Shown here one piece after another: positions 1 through 5,469 of a stretch of 6,635 bases of DNA (within the stretch, counting starts at the first letter, position 1; every line of letters begins with the position of its first letter). The notes under the pieces were generated by a model. It ran no database searches. It saw only the letters and a list, made by a program, of their open reading frames with translations, and was not told the DNA's origin. Made by a program: the position numbers and the translations under genes. This DNA is from Nanobdellota archaeon. GTDB taxonomy: Archaea; Nanobdellota; Nanobdellia; Pacearchaeales; GW2011-AR1. Location: assembly GCA_030689875.1 (NCBI GenBank), contig JAUYHR010000166.1:1-6635 (forward strand), written 5' to 3'.

Positions 1-181
1 TATATGCTTTATTAATGCTGAAAATTCTATTTTTAAAAACATAAAATAAATAATGGTCAATATCAATTAAAACTGAAGAGATAAAGATTATTAAAAATCC
101 CGACAGACCAATAAAAGGAAAAATTAAAAATAAAATTAAAGAAAATAAAAATCCGAAGAGAACATGGTATTTTGGGAGCAT
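1..181 (-). CDS. Membrane-bound metal-dependent hydrolase, DUF457/YdjM-like (partial, C-terminus off the window)
   Basis: Only the first 60 codons are in the window; the frame is open to the left edge. The protein begins MLPKYHVLFGFLFSL, has a hydrophobic segment at about residues 7-25 and a second at about 27-39, then the motif D40-I-D42-H43. An N-terminal histidine (H6) followed by a membrane segment and a DxDH motif is what I recognise from the DUF457/YdjM family of integral-membrane putative metal-dependent hydrolases, which are common in small archaeal genomes. H6, D40, D42 and H43 would be the metal ligands; that role is inferred from the family. The start at 181 is the first ATG in the frame and lies 15 bases after the dehydrogenase stop, so the two genes are probably co-transcribed. 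I see no Shine-Dalgarno sequence. The substrate is unknown. Confidence 0.72.
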   Translation of the reverse strand, partial: MLPKYHVLFGFLFSLILFLIFPFIGLSGFLIIFISSVLIDIDHYLFYVFKNRIFSINKAY

Positions 182-196
182 TTTATTTTATAAATA

Positions 197-1039
197 TCAT
201 TTTTTCTTAAAATTATTATTCCCAGATGTTGCTCCCGGAATTTCCAACCAATCTTTATTTTTTCTTACTTTTTCATTTAATCTCCAAACTTCTTCAAGAA
301 GATAAGGCCTATAATTTTTATCTCTTGACAAATAAATTAAAGCATTCAAGTCTTTTGGAAAACATTTTCCTCCAAAGCCAAGCTCTCCGTCGGGACCGGG
401 AACATCAATATTTCTGGCAATTCTTTTATCTAATAAAAGTGTTTCCTTTATTTTATTATAATCTATTCCAGAGAATTTGCAAATCTGGTAAATTTCATTT
501 GCTAAAGCAACTTGTCCGGCAAGCATAACATTTGAAGCATACTTCATCATCTCTGCAGTTTTTCTATCGACAAAAATATACTTAGCTTTTGGAAAAAGAG
601 GCTTATAAATCTGTTCTACTTTTTTGTAATCTTCTTTTCTGTTTGCTCCAATGATAATTCTGTCCGTATTTTTCATATCTTCTAACGCATATTTTTCTCT
701 TAAAAATTCCGGATTAAATACAAAATTAAATGGATAATCTTTTTCTAATTTATCGGTTGTTCCCGAAACTGCTGTTGATCTTACAACAACTAAGGGTCTT
801 GGCTCAGAAGTATTTTCCAAAAGTGTTTCCAAAGAATTGTGGATGGAAGAATAATCAATTTCCCCGCTTGGCTTCATTGGAGTTGGAACAGAAATGAAAA
901 CAGCTTCAGACTTTTTTAAAATTGAAGGATTTGTATAGGGTTTTTTATATTTATCATAAGGAAAAATTTCATGAACTTTTTCTAAAACTTTTGCAGTTGT
1001 TCCCCCAACAAACCCCATGCCAATTATCCCGATTTTCAT
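197..1039 (-). CDS. Short UDP-glucose/GDP-mannose dehydrogenase family protein, lacking the C-terminal domain
   Basis: 280-residue member of the NAD-dependent nucleotide-sugar dehydrogenases, which oxidise the C6 alcohol of UDP-glucose, GDP-mannose or related sugars in two steps to the uronic acid, in the cytoplasm. The Rossmann motif is G7-M-G9-F-V-G12, with D29 as probable NAD-ribose ligand. Further family motifs are SVPTP (50-54), RSTAVSGTT (87-95), NPEFLRE (109-115) and TAEMMKYASN (161-170, with catalytic-type K166 and N170). GFGGKCFPKD (221-230) carries the catalytic cysteine C226. Family members are usually about 400-450 residues with a C-terminal UDP-binding domain. Here the protein stops about 50 residues after C226, ending DWLEIPGATSGNNNFKKK. 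No remnant of that domain follows, because the next gene starts 15 bases later. I chose the ATG at 1039 because MKIGIIGMG is the normal N-terminus. The frame stays open back to a TTG at 1108 inside secD, but those 23 residues are not family-like. The exact sugar substrate cannot be told. Confidence 0.88.
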   Translation of the reverse strand: MKIGIIGMGFVGGTTAKVLEKVHEIFPYDKYKKPYTNPSILKKSEAVFISVPTPMKPSGEIDYSSIHNSLETLLENTSEPRPLVVVRSTAVSGTTDKLEKDYPFNFVFNPEFLREKYALEDMKNTDRIIIGANRKEDYKKVEQIYKPLFPKAKYIFVDRKTAEMMKYASNVMLAGQVALANEIYQICKFSGIDYNKIKETLLLDKRIARNIDVPGPDGELGFGGKCFPKDLNALIYLSRDKNYRPYLLEEVWRLNEKVRKNKDWLEIPGATSGNNNFKKK

Positions 1040-1070
1040 AACTCTACTTAAAAAACACAATTTAAAAGAA

Positions 1071-1080
1071 TTTATATTAA
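1071..1080 (-). promoter_or_regulatory. Possible TATA box upstream of the dehydrogenase gene
   Basis: The minus strand reads TTAATATAAA here, in the 58-base gap between secD and the dehydrogenase. Its centre is about 36 bases before the ATG at 1039. With the usual archaeal TATA-to-start distance of about 26 bases this would give a 5' leader of about 10 bases. The gap is so AT-rich that such a match has little weight; read-through from secFD is equally possible. Confidence 0.22.
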
Positions 1081-1097
1081 TAAAAATGAATATTAAT

Positions 1098-2648
1098 TTA
1101 CTCCTCAATATTCTTAATAATATCGGTGAATGCCGGTCTTGTTATTAAAATTCCAATTGTAATTCCAATTATTGTTGTTATTGCAAAACCTTTTAACAAC
1201 CCTGCGCCCGCCCATAAAAGAGGAAGCAAAGAAACCAGCGCCGTAAAATAAGCGCTTAAAATAATTGTAAAAGCTCTCTTTAATTTTTCTTTGACACTTA
1301 AAGAAAGTTTTTGTCTTGATTCATCTAAAATAATAATCTGCTGGTCAATTCCAGTTCCGACTGTCGCCAAAATTCCCGCAATGCTCAGTAAGTCTAAATT
1401 CCAATCAATCATTGATGCGACTCCTAAAATAATAATAATTTCTGAAAAGCTCGTCAATAATAATGCCATTGATTCTTTGAATTTTCGATATCTGACAAAA
1501 ATTACAATCGCAACTGCAAGCAAAGCGCCCAATCCTGCAAGCAAAATAATTTTTATAAATTCCTTTCCTAAAATAGGCGAGATTGTATCTAATTTAACAA
1601 TTTCTAATTTGTACGGCAAACTTCCGGTTATTAAAATAGTCTGCAATTTATTCATATTTTCTTCTGCTGATTTGTAGGCCTCGTCTTGAGTTGCTCCTGA
1701 ACCAGAACCGGAAATAGAAATTTGAGTTGTAACGCGTCCTTGAAGATCTTTGCTGATTAATAATGTATCCACAAGTTTGTCGTCGACATAAAGGTCAAGA
1801 GGCTTGGAAAGATATCCTGGAGATGATTCATTTATTCCTAATTCTTTTGTAACTTCTGCATGTTTTTCTGCGGCGGTATTGCTTAAATAAACTGAAAATT
1901 GAAAATTGCAGATGCTTCCGCCATTAGCGTCGTTGCAGGCAGTTATTGCCGCACAGGTTGCATCATTTCTGCAAACAGATGCCACATCTCTTTCTCCGCC
2001 GATAAAAACAGTTTCATTTCCAATTTTTGCTTCAAATTTGCCCTGCTGTTCAATTAATTGTTTTAAATCTTTTGGCGTCGCGCCGGCAATTTCAATAAGC
2101 ATAAAACGATTTCCATCTAAATCCGAAACAGGGCTGACTTTTATATCAGAAATTCCATAAACATTAAAACGATTATTTGTAATTGCAACTAAATCATCAA
2201 TTTCTTCTGTTGAAAGTTTTTTATCCTGAGCCTGAACTAATGCTCTTGCTCCCCCTGAAATATCCAAACCAGCCTTAAGATTAGTTTTTGGAATATCTGA
2301 AAATGTTATTTCCGGAGCTTGTTTTGAAAATAAAATTATTTGAGAATCTTTTGTTTGAATAATTGTTTTAATTTCCCCAAGGGATGACTCTGGTGAGCCT
2401 TCTGAATTAGAAGGATATTTATCCTGAATAATTTTTGAAAAATCATCAACGCTTTCAACTGATTTTCCGTCTATTGCGGTTATTATCTGCCCCTGTCTTA
2501 AACCCTGCTCAAAGGCGCTTGAATTTTGCTCAACGCCCGTAATCAAAATTCCTTTTTCTAAAAAAGAAGGAGGCAGTCCAAAAATTGAAATCAAAGATAA
2601 TGCTAAAACAATTATTAGTATCCAGATTCTGAAAGTTAATTTAGCCAT
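1098..2648 (-). CDS. secD: Protein-export membrane protein SecD, with a PDZ-like domain
   Basis: 516-residue archaeal SecD, partner of SecF in the RND-type accessory complex that helps proteins leave the Sec channel on the outer face of the membrane. Predicted order: membrane segment 1 (about 8-24); a PDZ-like stretch (about 34-107, containing SSAFEQGLRQGQIITAIDGK); the SecD signature LKAGLDISGG (124-133); a large extracytoplasmic region including four cysteines (C226, C232, C238, C247); and five more membrane segments (about 363-386, 393-414, 418-441, 459-482, 486-508). The fourth segment carries GTGIDQQIIILDE (430-442), the counterpart of the conserved GxGxD region of SecD/SecF. The ATG at 2648 lies inside the end of secF, so the genes share 8 bases (ATGGCTAA) and are surely co-translated. 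I see no Shine-Dalgarno sequence, which fits coupling to secF. The gene ends with GAG GAG TAA. Identity is firm; the PDZ-like assignment is by eye. Confidence 0.95.
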   Translation of the reverse strand: MAKLTFRIWILIIVLALSLISIFGLPPSFLEKGILITGVEQNSSAFEQGLRQGQIITAIDGKSVESVDDFSKIIQDKYPSNSEGSPESSLGEIKTIIQTKDSQIILFSKQAPEITFSDIPKTNLKAGLDISGGARALVQAQDKKLSTEEIDDLVAITNNRFNVYGISDIKVSPVSDLDGNRFMLIEIAGATPKDLKQLIEQQGKFEAKIGNETVFIGGERDVASVCRNDATCAAITACNDANGGSICNFQFSVYLSNTAAEKHAEVTKELGINESSPGYLSKPLDLYVDDKLVDTLLISKDLQGRVTTQISISGSGSGATQDEAYKSAEENMNKLQTILITGSLPYKLEIVKLDTISPILGKEFIKIILLAGLGALLAVAIVIFVRYRKFKESMALLLTSFSEIIIILGVASMIDWNLDLLSIAGILATVGTGIDQQIIILDESRQKLSLSVKEKLKRAFTIILSAYFTALVSLLPLLWAGAGLLKGFAITTIIGITIGILITRPAFTDIIKNIEE

Positions 2649-3534
2649 GTTTGTTTTTCATATACCATTTAATTATTGAAACATTAGTTATCCAGGTGTT
2701 AAAGATATCAAATGCAAGACCGATTGATAGAATAGTAAAAATTTGAGTAAGAACGCTTGAAAACGATTTTACAATAAACAATGCAACTAAAACCGATAAT
2801 AAAGCTGTGATGGTCATCGTCATCCCAGTTTTAAAAGAATCAAAAATTTTCTTGTTTAATGAATCGCCTTCGCGTTTTAAAACTCTTGAAGTCAGCAAAA
2901 TATCTGTATCTACAGAATATCCAATTAACATTAAAAAGGCGACGATGCCTGCAGTTGAAACTTCAATGCCAAGAAGATTAACTACAACTAAAGTCATTAA
3001 AATATCTGCAAAGGCGGCGACAATTACAGATATAGACGGCACAAATATTCTAAAAATTATAAAAATAACAATTCCCATTAAAACAAATGCAACTAAAATT
3101 GCAATTAATAATTGTTTATAAAAACCCTCGCTTAAACTTGAGCCTGTAAATTCAAAACTGCTGTTCTCGTCGGTTAATTCATATTTTAGATGCTCTTCTA
3201 AAACACTTTTTGTTTCATCGGCGCCAGAAGTTGTTTCAATAATTACTGCTTTTTGCTCTTGAGTAATTAAATCATAAACTTCCCGAATATTTACATCCTG
3301 TAATTTGTCCTGCAGTCCTTGCTTTAACTCAAGAACATCTAATTTTTCATATAGGGTAACTGAAGTTCCGCCCGTTAATGAAATATCTTTTTTAATAAAA
3401 TCTCCGTGCTGGTTATAAAAATTTATCATATAAATAAATGAAAAAATAATTAAAATTGCCGGAATTATTAATAAAATTTTATAATATTTGTCATGCCAAT
3501 TTTTATGCGGAATATTTGCGTTCTGCTCTTCCAT
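2641..3534 (-). CDS. secF: Protein-export membrane protein SecF
   Basis: 297-residue archaeal SecF, which pairs with SecD in the membrane. A short cytoplasmic N-terminus is followed by membrane segment 1 (about 18-38), then the signature KDISLTGG (49-56), the equivalent of the bacterial GIDFTGG motif. A small extracytoplasmic domain spans about 57-137. Five more membrane segments lie at about 139-161, 165-188, 194-213, 236-256 and 263-287. LMLIGYSVDTDILLTSRVL (201-219) is the conserved family region, with acidic D209 and D211 in or near the membrane. Length is normal. The order secF then secD is the one known from archaea such as Haloferax; bacteria use secD then secF. The 3' end overlaps secD by 8 bases. 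The gene starts 67 bases after rpoD with no Shine-Dalgarno sequence; a 14-codon reading frame ends exactly on its ATG. Confidence 0.95.
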   Translation of the reverse strand: MEEQNANIPHKNWHDKYYKILLIIPAILIIFSFIYMINFYNQHGDFIKKDISLTGGTSVTLYEKLDVLELKQGLQDKLQDVNIREVYDLITQEQKAVIIETTSGADETKSVLEEHLKYELTDENSSFEFTGSSLSEGFYKQLLIAILVAFVLMGIVIFIIFRIFVPSISVIVAAFADILMTLVVVNLLGIEVSTAGIVAFLMLIGYSVDTDILLTSRVLKREGDSLNKKIFDSFKTGMTMTITALLSVLVALFIVKSFSSVLTQIFTILSIGLAFDIFNTWITNVSIIKWYMKNKHG

Positions 3535-3578
3535 TAAAGAATAGAATAAAAGGGGCTTTTAAAATTATTCTTATTCAT
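3534..3578 (-). other. Possible 14-codon leader reading frame before secF
   Basis: In the 67-base gap between rpoD and secF the minus strand encodes MNKNNFKSPFYSIL and stops at TAA, whose last A is the first base of the secF ATG (TAATG). A ribosome finishing this frame could restart on secF, which lacks a Shine-Dalgarno sequence. No such motif precedes the little frame either. Its sequence is AT-driven and matches nothing I recognise, so chance is a serious alternative. Confidence 0.18.
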
Positions 3579-3601
3579 AAAAAGGAAAAAATAAATTATT
3601 T

Positions 3602-4303
3602 TTACTTCAACTTTTTAGAAACTTCTTCCAAATCTTTTCTCAACTCATCAATTGATTTCTCAAAAATTGCTTCAGTAGAAATTTGTCCAAAACTTTCCAA
3701 TTTAATTATTAATTCAGGAAGTTCTTTTATCTCAGGTTTTTCGCCTGTTTTTTCAACGATGCCTGCGCAAACATCTGAAATTTCTTCTTCTTGGTCATCA
3801 ATAATGATAATTTGATTTTCGCTTTCTTTTATATTTGCATTCGGGCAAACCTTTTTAATTCTGTCTTTAAATTTCTTATCTATTTTTAATTCAAGAATAT
3901 TTCTAAAAAACATTAATCCTGGAGAAAATTTAGCGTGCTCAAAACCTCTTCCAGATTTCAGTGTTGCTTTTATTTCTAATTCCTGCCCTTTGTCCAACAG
4001 CGTAATCGGAATTTTATCATAAACAACTTCTGCGTCGCCTTTTAATTCGCCAGAATAAACAATTCCTTCTTTTTTTGAATCTAATTTAATTTTTCCGGTT
4101 TGTTTTTTTGCTTTTAATGGAATTAATCCAATTCTGTGCGCGAGAGTCTCGTCGTATAGCGCAGAATCGTTTTTTGAAATCTCCACTTCATCAACAGCAA
4201 CAATTGGTATCTGACTTATATATCTCCTGATTGCATTTGCCAGACTATTATCCATTTCGGCTGAAAAAATTAATTTGTCCGTTTTTTTCTTTATTAGTTC
4301 CAT
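3602..4303 (-). CDS. rpoD: DNA-directed RNA polymerase subunit D (Rpo3)
   Basis: 233-residue archaeal counterpart of the bacterial alpha N-terminal domain and eukaryotic RPB3; it pairs with subunit L to start polymerase assembly. The alpha-type dimerisation motif is NSLANAIRRYISQIPIVAVD (19-38), followed by DETLAHRIGLIPL (51-63). The protein returns to the dimerisation fold at the C-terminus with ELIIKLESFGQ (197-207) and a final helix. The domain between about 145 and 190 is where many archaeal D subunits carry a ferredoxin-like iron-sulfur site. Here it holds only two cysteines (C153, C179), so a cluster is probably absent. It is slightly shorter than the usual about 260 residues. It follows uS11 by 41 bases, the normal archaeal order, though what comes next (secF) is not. 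No Shine-Dalgarno sequence precedes the ATG, and the AT-only gap contains no ATG. In archaea this gene name does not refer to the bacterial sigma factor. Confidence 0.95.
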   Translation of the reverse strand: MELIKKKTDKLIFSAEMDNSLANAIRRYISQIPIVAVDEVEISKNDSALYDETLAHRIGLIPLKAKKQTGKIKLDSKKEGIVYSGELKGDAEVVYDKIPITLLDKGQELEIKATLKSGRGFEHAKFSPGLMFFRNILELKIDKKFKDRIKKVCPNANIKESENQIIIIDDQEEEISDVCAGIVEKTGEKPEIKELPELIIKLESFGQISTEAIFEKSIDELRKDLEEVSKKLK

Positions 4304-4344
4304 GTTAATATTTATTTAAATTGTTTTTTAAATTTATTTGTTTA

Positions 4345-4872
4345 CTAAGGTCTTCTTCCTCTTCTGCCCCCTTTAATCTTTGGACCTCCACGGGGAATTC
4401 TTGTAGTGTCGAGTATATTAATTATTTTAAATCCTTCTCTGGATAAACTTTTTACTATTGCATTTGCGCCTGGCCCGGGAGCAGGATTTCCTGTTTTTGC
4501 CCTGACTCTTAAATATAAATTTCTAATTTTTTCTTCTTTCATTTTTTCAGAAATTCTCTTGGCGATAAACATTGCAATAGTCGGGTTTGCTTTTAATCTG
4601 TCCTGCTTAGTAATCATTCCGCCTGAAACTTTTATAATTGTTCTGCCCGACATATCTGTGACATGAACGATTGTATTATTATAAGAAGTATAAACATGGA
4701 CAATTGCGTCTATTTCTTTTGTTTTTGGGATTTTTGCTTCGCTTGCGTTTTCGTCTTCAGCATCTAAACTTATTTCCTGAAGATTTTCATCAGCTTCGAT
4801 ATTTTTTTCTTTGGAAAAATCTGCAGATTCTTCCGGAGATTTTAATTTAGCTTTTATTTTTTTATTTTCCAT
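4345..4872 (-). CDS. rps11: 30S ribosomal protein uS11 (archaeal S11) with an acidic N-terminal extension
   Basis: 175 residues; it binds 16S rRNA in the platform of the small subunit near the mRNA exit. The conserved core starts near residue 55: IVHVYTSYNNTIVHVTDMSGRT (57-78), SGGMITKQDR (83-92), RVRAKTGNPAPGPGANAI (122-139) and the basic tail GGRRGRRP (168-175). Archaeal uS11 is usually about 130 residues. The additional roughly 50 N-terminal residues are lysine-rich at first and then strongly acidic (about 13-47). The long form is supported by the ATG at 4872 having a clear AGGAG seven bases upstream, and by its start only two bases after the rps4 stop. The usual IPHDGTR-like segment before the tail reads IPRGGPK (159-165), an unusual set of changes at an otherwise well conserved place. 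Confidence 0.96.
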   Translation of the reverse strand: MENKKIKAKLKSPEESADFSKEKNIEADENLQEISLDAEDENASEAKIPKTKEIDAIVHVYTSYNNTIVHVTDMSGRTIIKVSGGMITKQDRLKANPTIAMFIAKRISEKMKEEKIRNLYLRVRAKTGNPAPGPGANAIVKSLSREGFKIINILDTTRIPRGGPKIKGGRRGRRP

Positions 4873-4874
4873 GA

Positions 4875-5408
4875 TTAAGCTCCTATTTCGCTTATTTTAT
4901 CCTGAGTTTTATTTTCACTTGCGCCATTTATGGCAGGAATTTCTTTTTTAATTTGGGATTTTTGTTTTTCCTTAATTGTAATTTTATTTTCTAATTCAAC
5001 TGGAACAAGATATGAAGGCTTGTTAAGAACTTTTCCATCGACTAAAATTTTTCTGTGAACAATCTTTTGTCTTGCTTCTTTTATTGTATTTGCAAGCTTT
5101 TTTTTAAAAACAACTGTTTGCAGTCGGCGTTCTAAATAATTTTTAGTATCTAAAGCAAAAGCATCTGTAAGTGAATCTGCTTTTATGCCAATCTCCCTTA
5201 ATTGATCAAATAAAACTTTTTGTTTTTCAGGAGGGCTTTTAATTAAGTTTCTGGCTTTTTCCCTCGCTAATTTAACTTTTGCTTCAGCTTTCCAAATTTC
5301 TTTTTTATTTTTAAGACCAAATTCTTCTTTGATTTTTTTTTCTTCATCAATTCTTAATTTATCAAAGGGTTTTTTTGGTTTTGAATATAGTTTATGTTTT
5401 CTTTTCAT
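4875..5408 (-). CDS. rps4: 30S ribosomal protein uS4 (archaeal S4)
   Basis: 177 residues; an early 16S rRNA-binding protein that helps organise the 5' domain and the mRNA entry side of the small subunit. The N-terminus (KRKHKLYSKPKKPFDK, 2-17) and GLKNKKEIWKAEAKVKLARE (31-50) match the archaeal family. The S4 RNA-binding domain begins at LERRLQTVVFKKKLANTIKE (92-111) and continues through ARQKIVHRKILVDGKVLNKP (112-131) and PSYLVPVE. Length is typical, although the last about 30 residues are a low-complexity, mixed-charge tail. The ATG at 5408 gives the expected family N-terminus and lacks a Shine-Dalgarno sequence. A 17-codon frame beginning at 5458 ends in TGA overlapping this ATG (ATGA). 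It sits between uS13 and uS11 in the standard archaeal order. Confidence 0.96.
   Translation of the reverse strand: MKRKHKLYSKPKKPFDKLRIDEEKKIKEEFGLKNKKEIWKAEAKVKLAREKARNLIKSPPEKQKVLFDQLREIGIKADSLTDAFALDTKNYLERRLQTVVFKKKLANTIKEARQKIVHRKILVDGKVLNKPSYLVPVELENKITIKEKQKSQIKKEIPAINGASENKTQDKISEIGA
4880..4884 (-). promoter_or_regulatory. Shine-Dalgarno sequence for rps11
   Basis: The minus strand reads AGGAG inside the last codons of rps4, seven bases before the ATG of rps11 at 4872. Sequence and spacing fit pairing with the archaeal 16S 3' end (CACCUCCU). It decides the start of rps11 and so supports the acidic N-terminal extension. It is one of only two convincing sites in the window. Confidence 0.7.
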
Positions 5409-5461
5409 TTTAATTTCCCGTTAAAGTGGATTGAAAAATTTCTTGTTTTTCTTTTCATTTT
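5397..5461 (-). repeat. 15-base direct repeat spanning the rps4 start and the leader start
   Basis: AAAATGAAAAGAAAA occurs on the minus strand at 5461-5447 and again at 5411-5397, exactly 50 bases apart. The downstream copy includes the true ATG of rps4 and the upstream copy the ATG of the 17-codon leader, so both start MKRK. The distance is not a multiple of three, so the two starts are in different frames. A small local duplication or simple A-rich convergence could explain it. Confidence 0.6.
5405..5458 (-). CDS. Possible 17-residue leader peptide before rps4
   Basis: In the 61-base gap between uS13 and uS4 there is an ATG frame encoding MKRKTRNFSIHFNGKLK. It starts 11 bases after the uS13 stop and ends in TGA overlapping the ATG of rps4 as ATGA, a layout typical of translational coupling. 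Its first eleven residues resemble those of the leader frame before the DUF655 gene (MKAKKRNFCIH), and the Ile and His codons differ only at the third base (ATC/ATT, CAC/CAT). Against it: it is very short, has no Shine-Dalgarno sequence, and its first 15 bases repeat the sequence around the rps4 start, so it could be a duplication remnant. I know of no described family with this sequence. Confidence 0.33.
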   Translation of the reverse strand: MKRKTRNFSIHFNGKLK

Positions 5462-5469
5462 TATTTATT

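Noticed and set aside
187..194. TTTATAAA as a TATA box for the hydrolase gene
   Set aside because: It is only 6 bases before the ATG at 181, so transcription would begin inside the gene.
226..528. Plus-strand reading frame of 100 codons
   Set aside because: It lies opposite the dehydrogenase gene, whose motifs are unmistakable, and its translation is Phe/Leu-rich with no recognisable domain: a shadow.
1101..1106. GAGGAG at the end of secD as a ribosome binding site for the dehydrogenase
   Set aside because: It is more than 60 bases before the ATG at 1039 and has no ATG, GTG or TTG at a useful distance; it simply encodes the last two Glu residues of SecD.
1040..1108. 23-residue N-terminal extension of the dehydrogenase from a TTG codon inside secD
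   Set aside because: The added residues are not family-like and precede the exact expected N-terminus MKIGIIGMG, whose ATG is at 1039.
1291..1677. Plus-strand reading frame of 128 codons
   Set aside because: Antisense to the membrane segments of secD; the Ile/Ser-rich translation is the expected mirror of hydrophobic codons.
3547..3561. Small hairpin (6-base stem TAAAAG/CTTTTA, 3-base loop) between rpoD and secF as a terminator
   Set aside because: The stem is almost all A-T with a three-base loop, too weak to call; the T-rich sequence around it is ordinary for this DNA.
3456..3815. Plus-strand reading frame of 119 codons across the rpoD-secF gap
   Set aside because: It covers the end of rpoD, the gap and the start of secF in antisense, has no family motifs and low-complexity content.
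4304..4344. TATA-like and leader elements in the gap before rpoD
   Set aside because: The gap is almost entirely A and T, so any TATA match is uninformative, and it contains no ATG.
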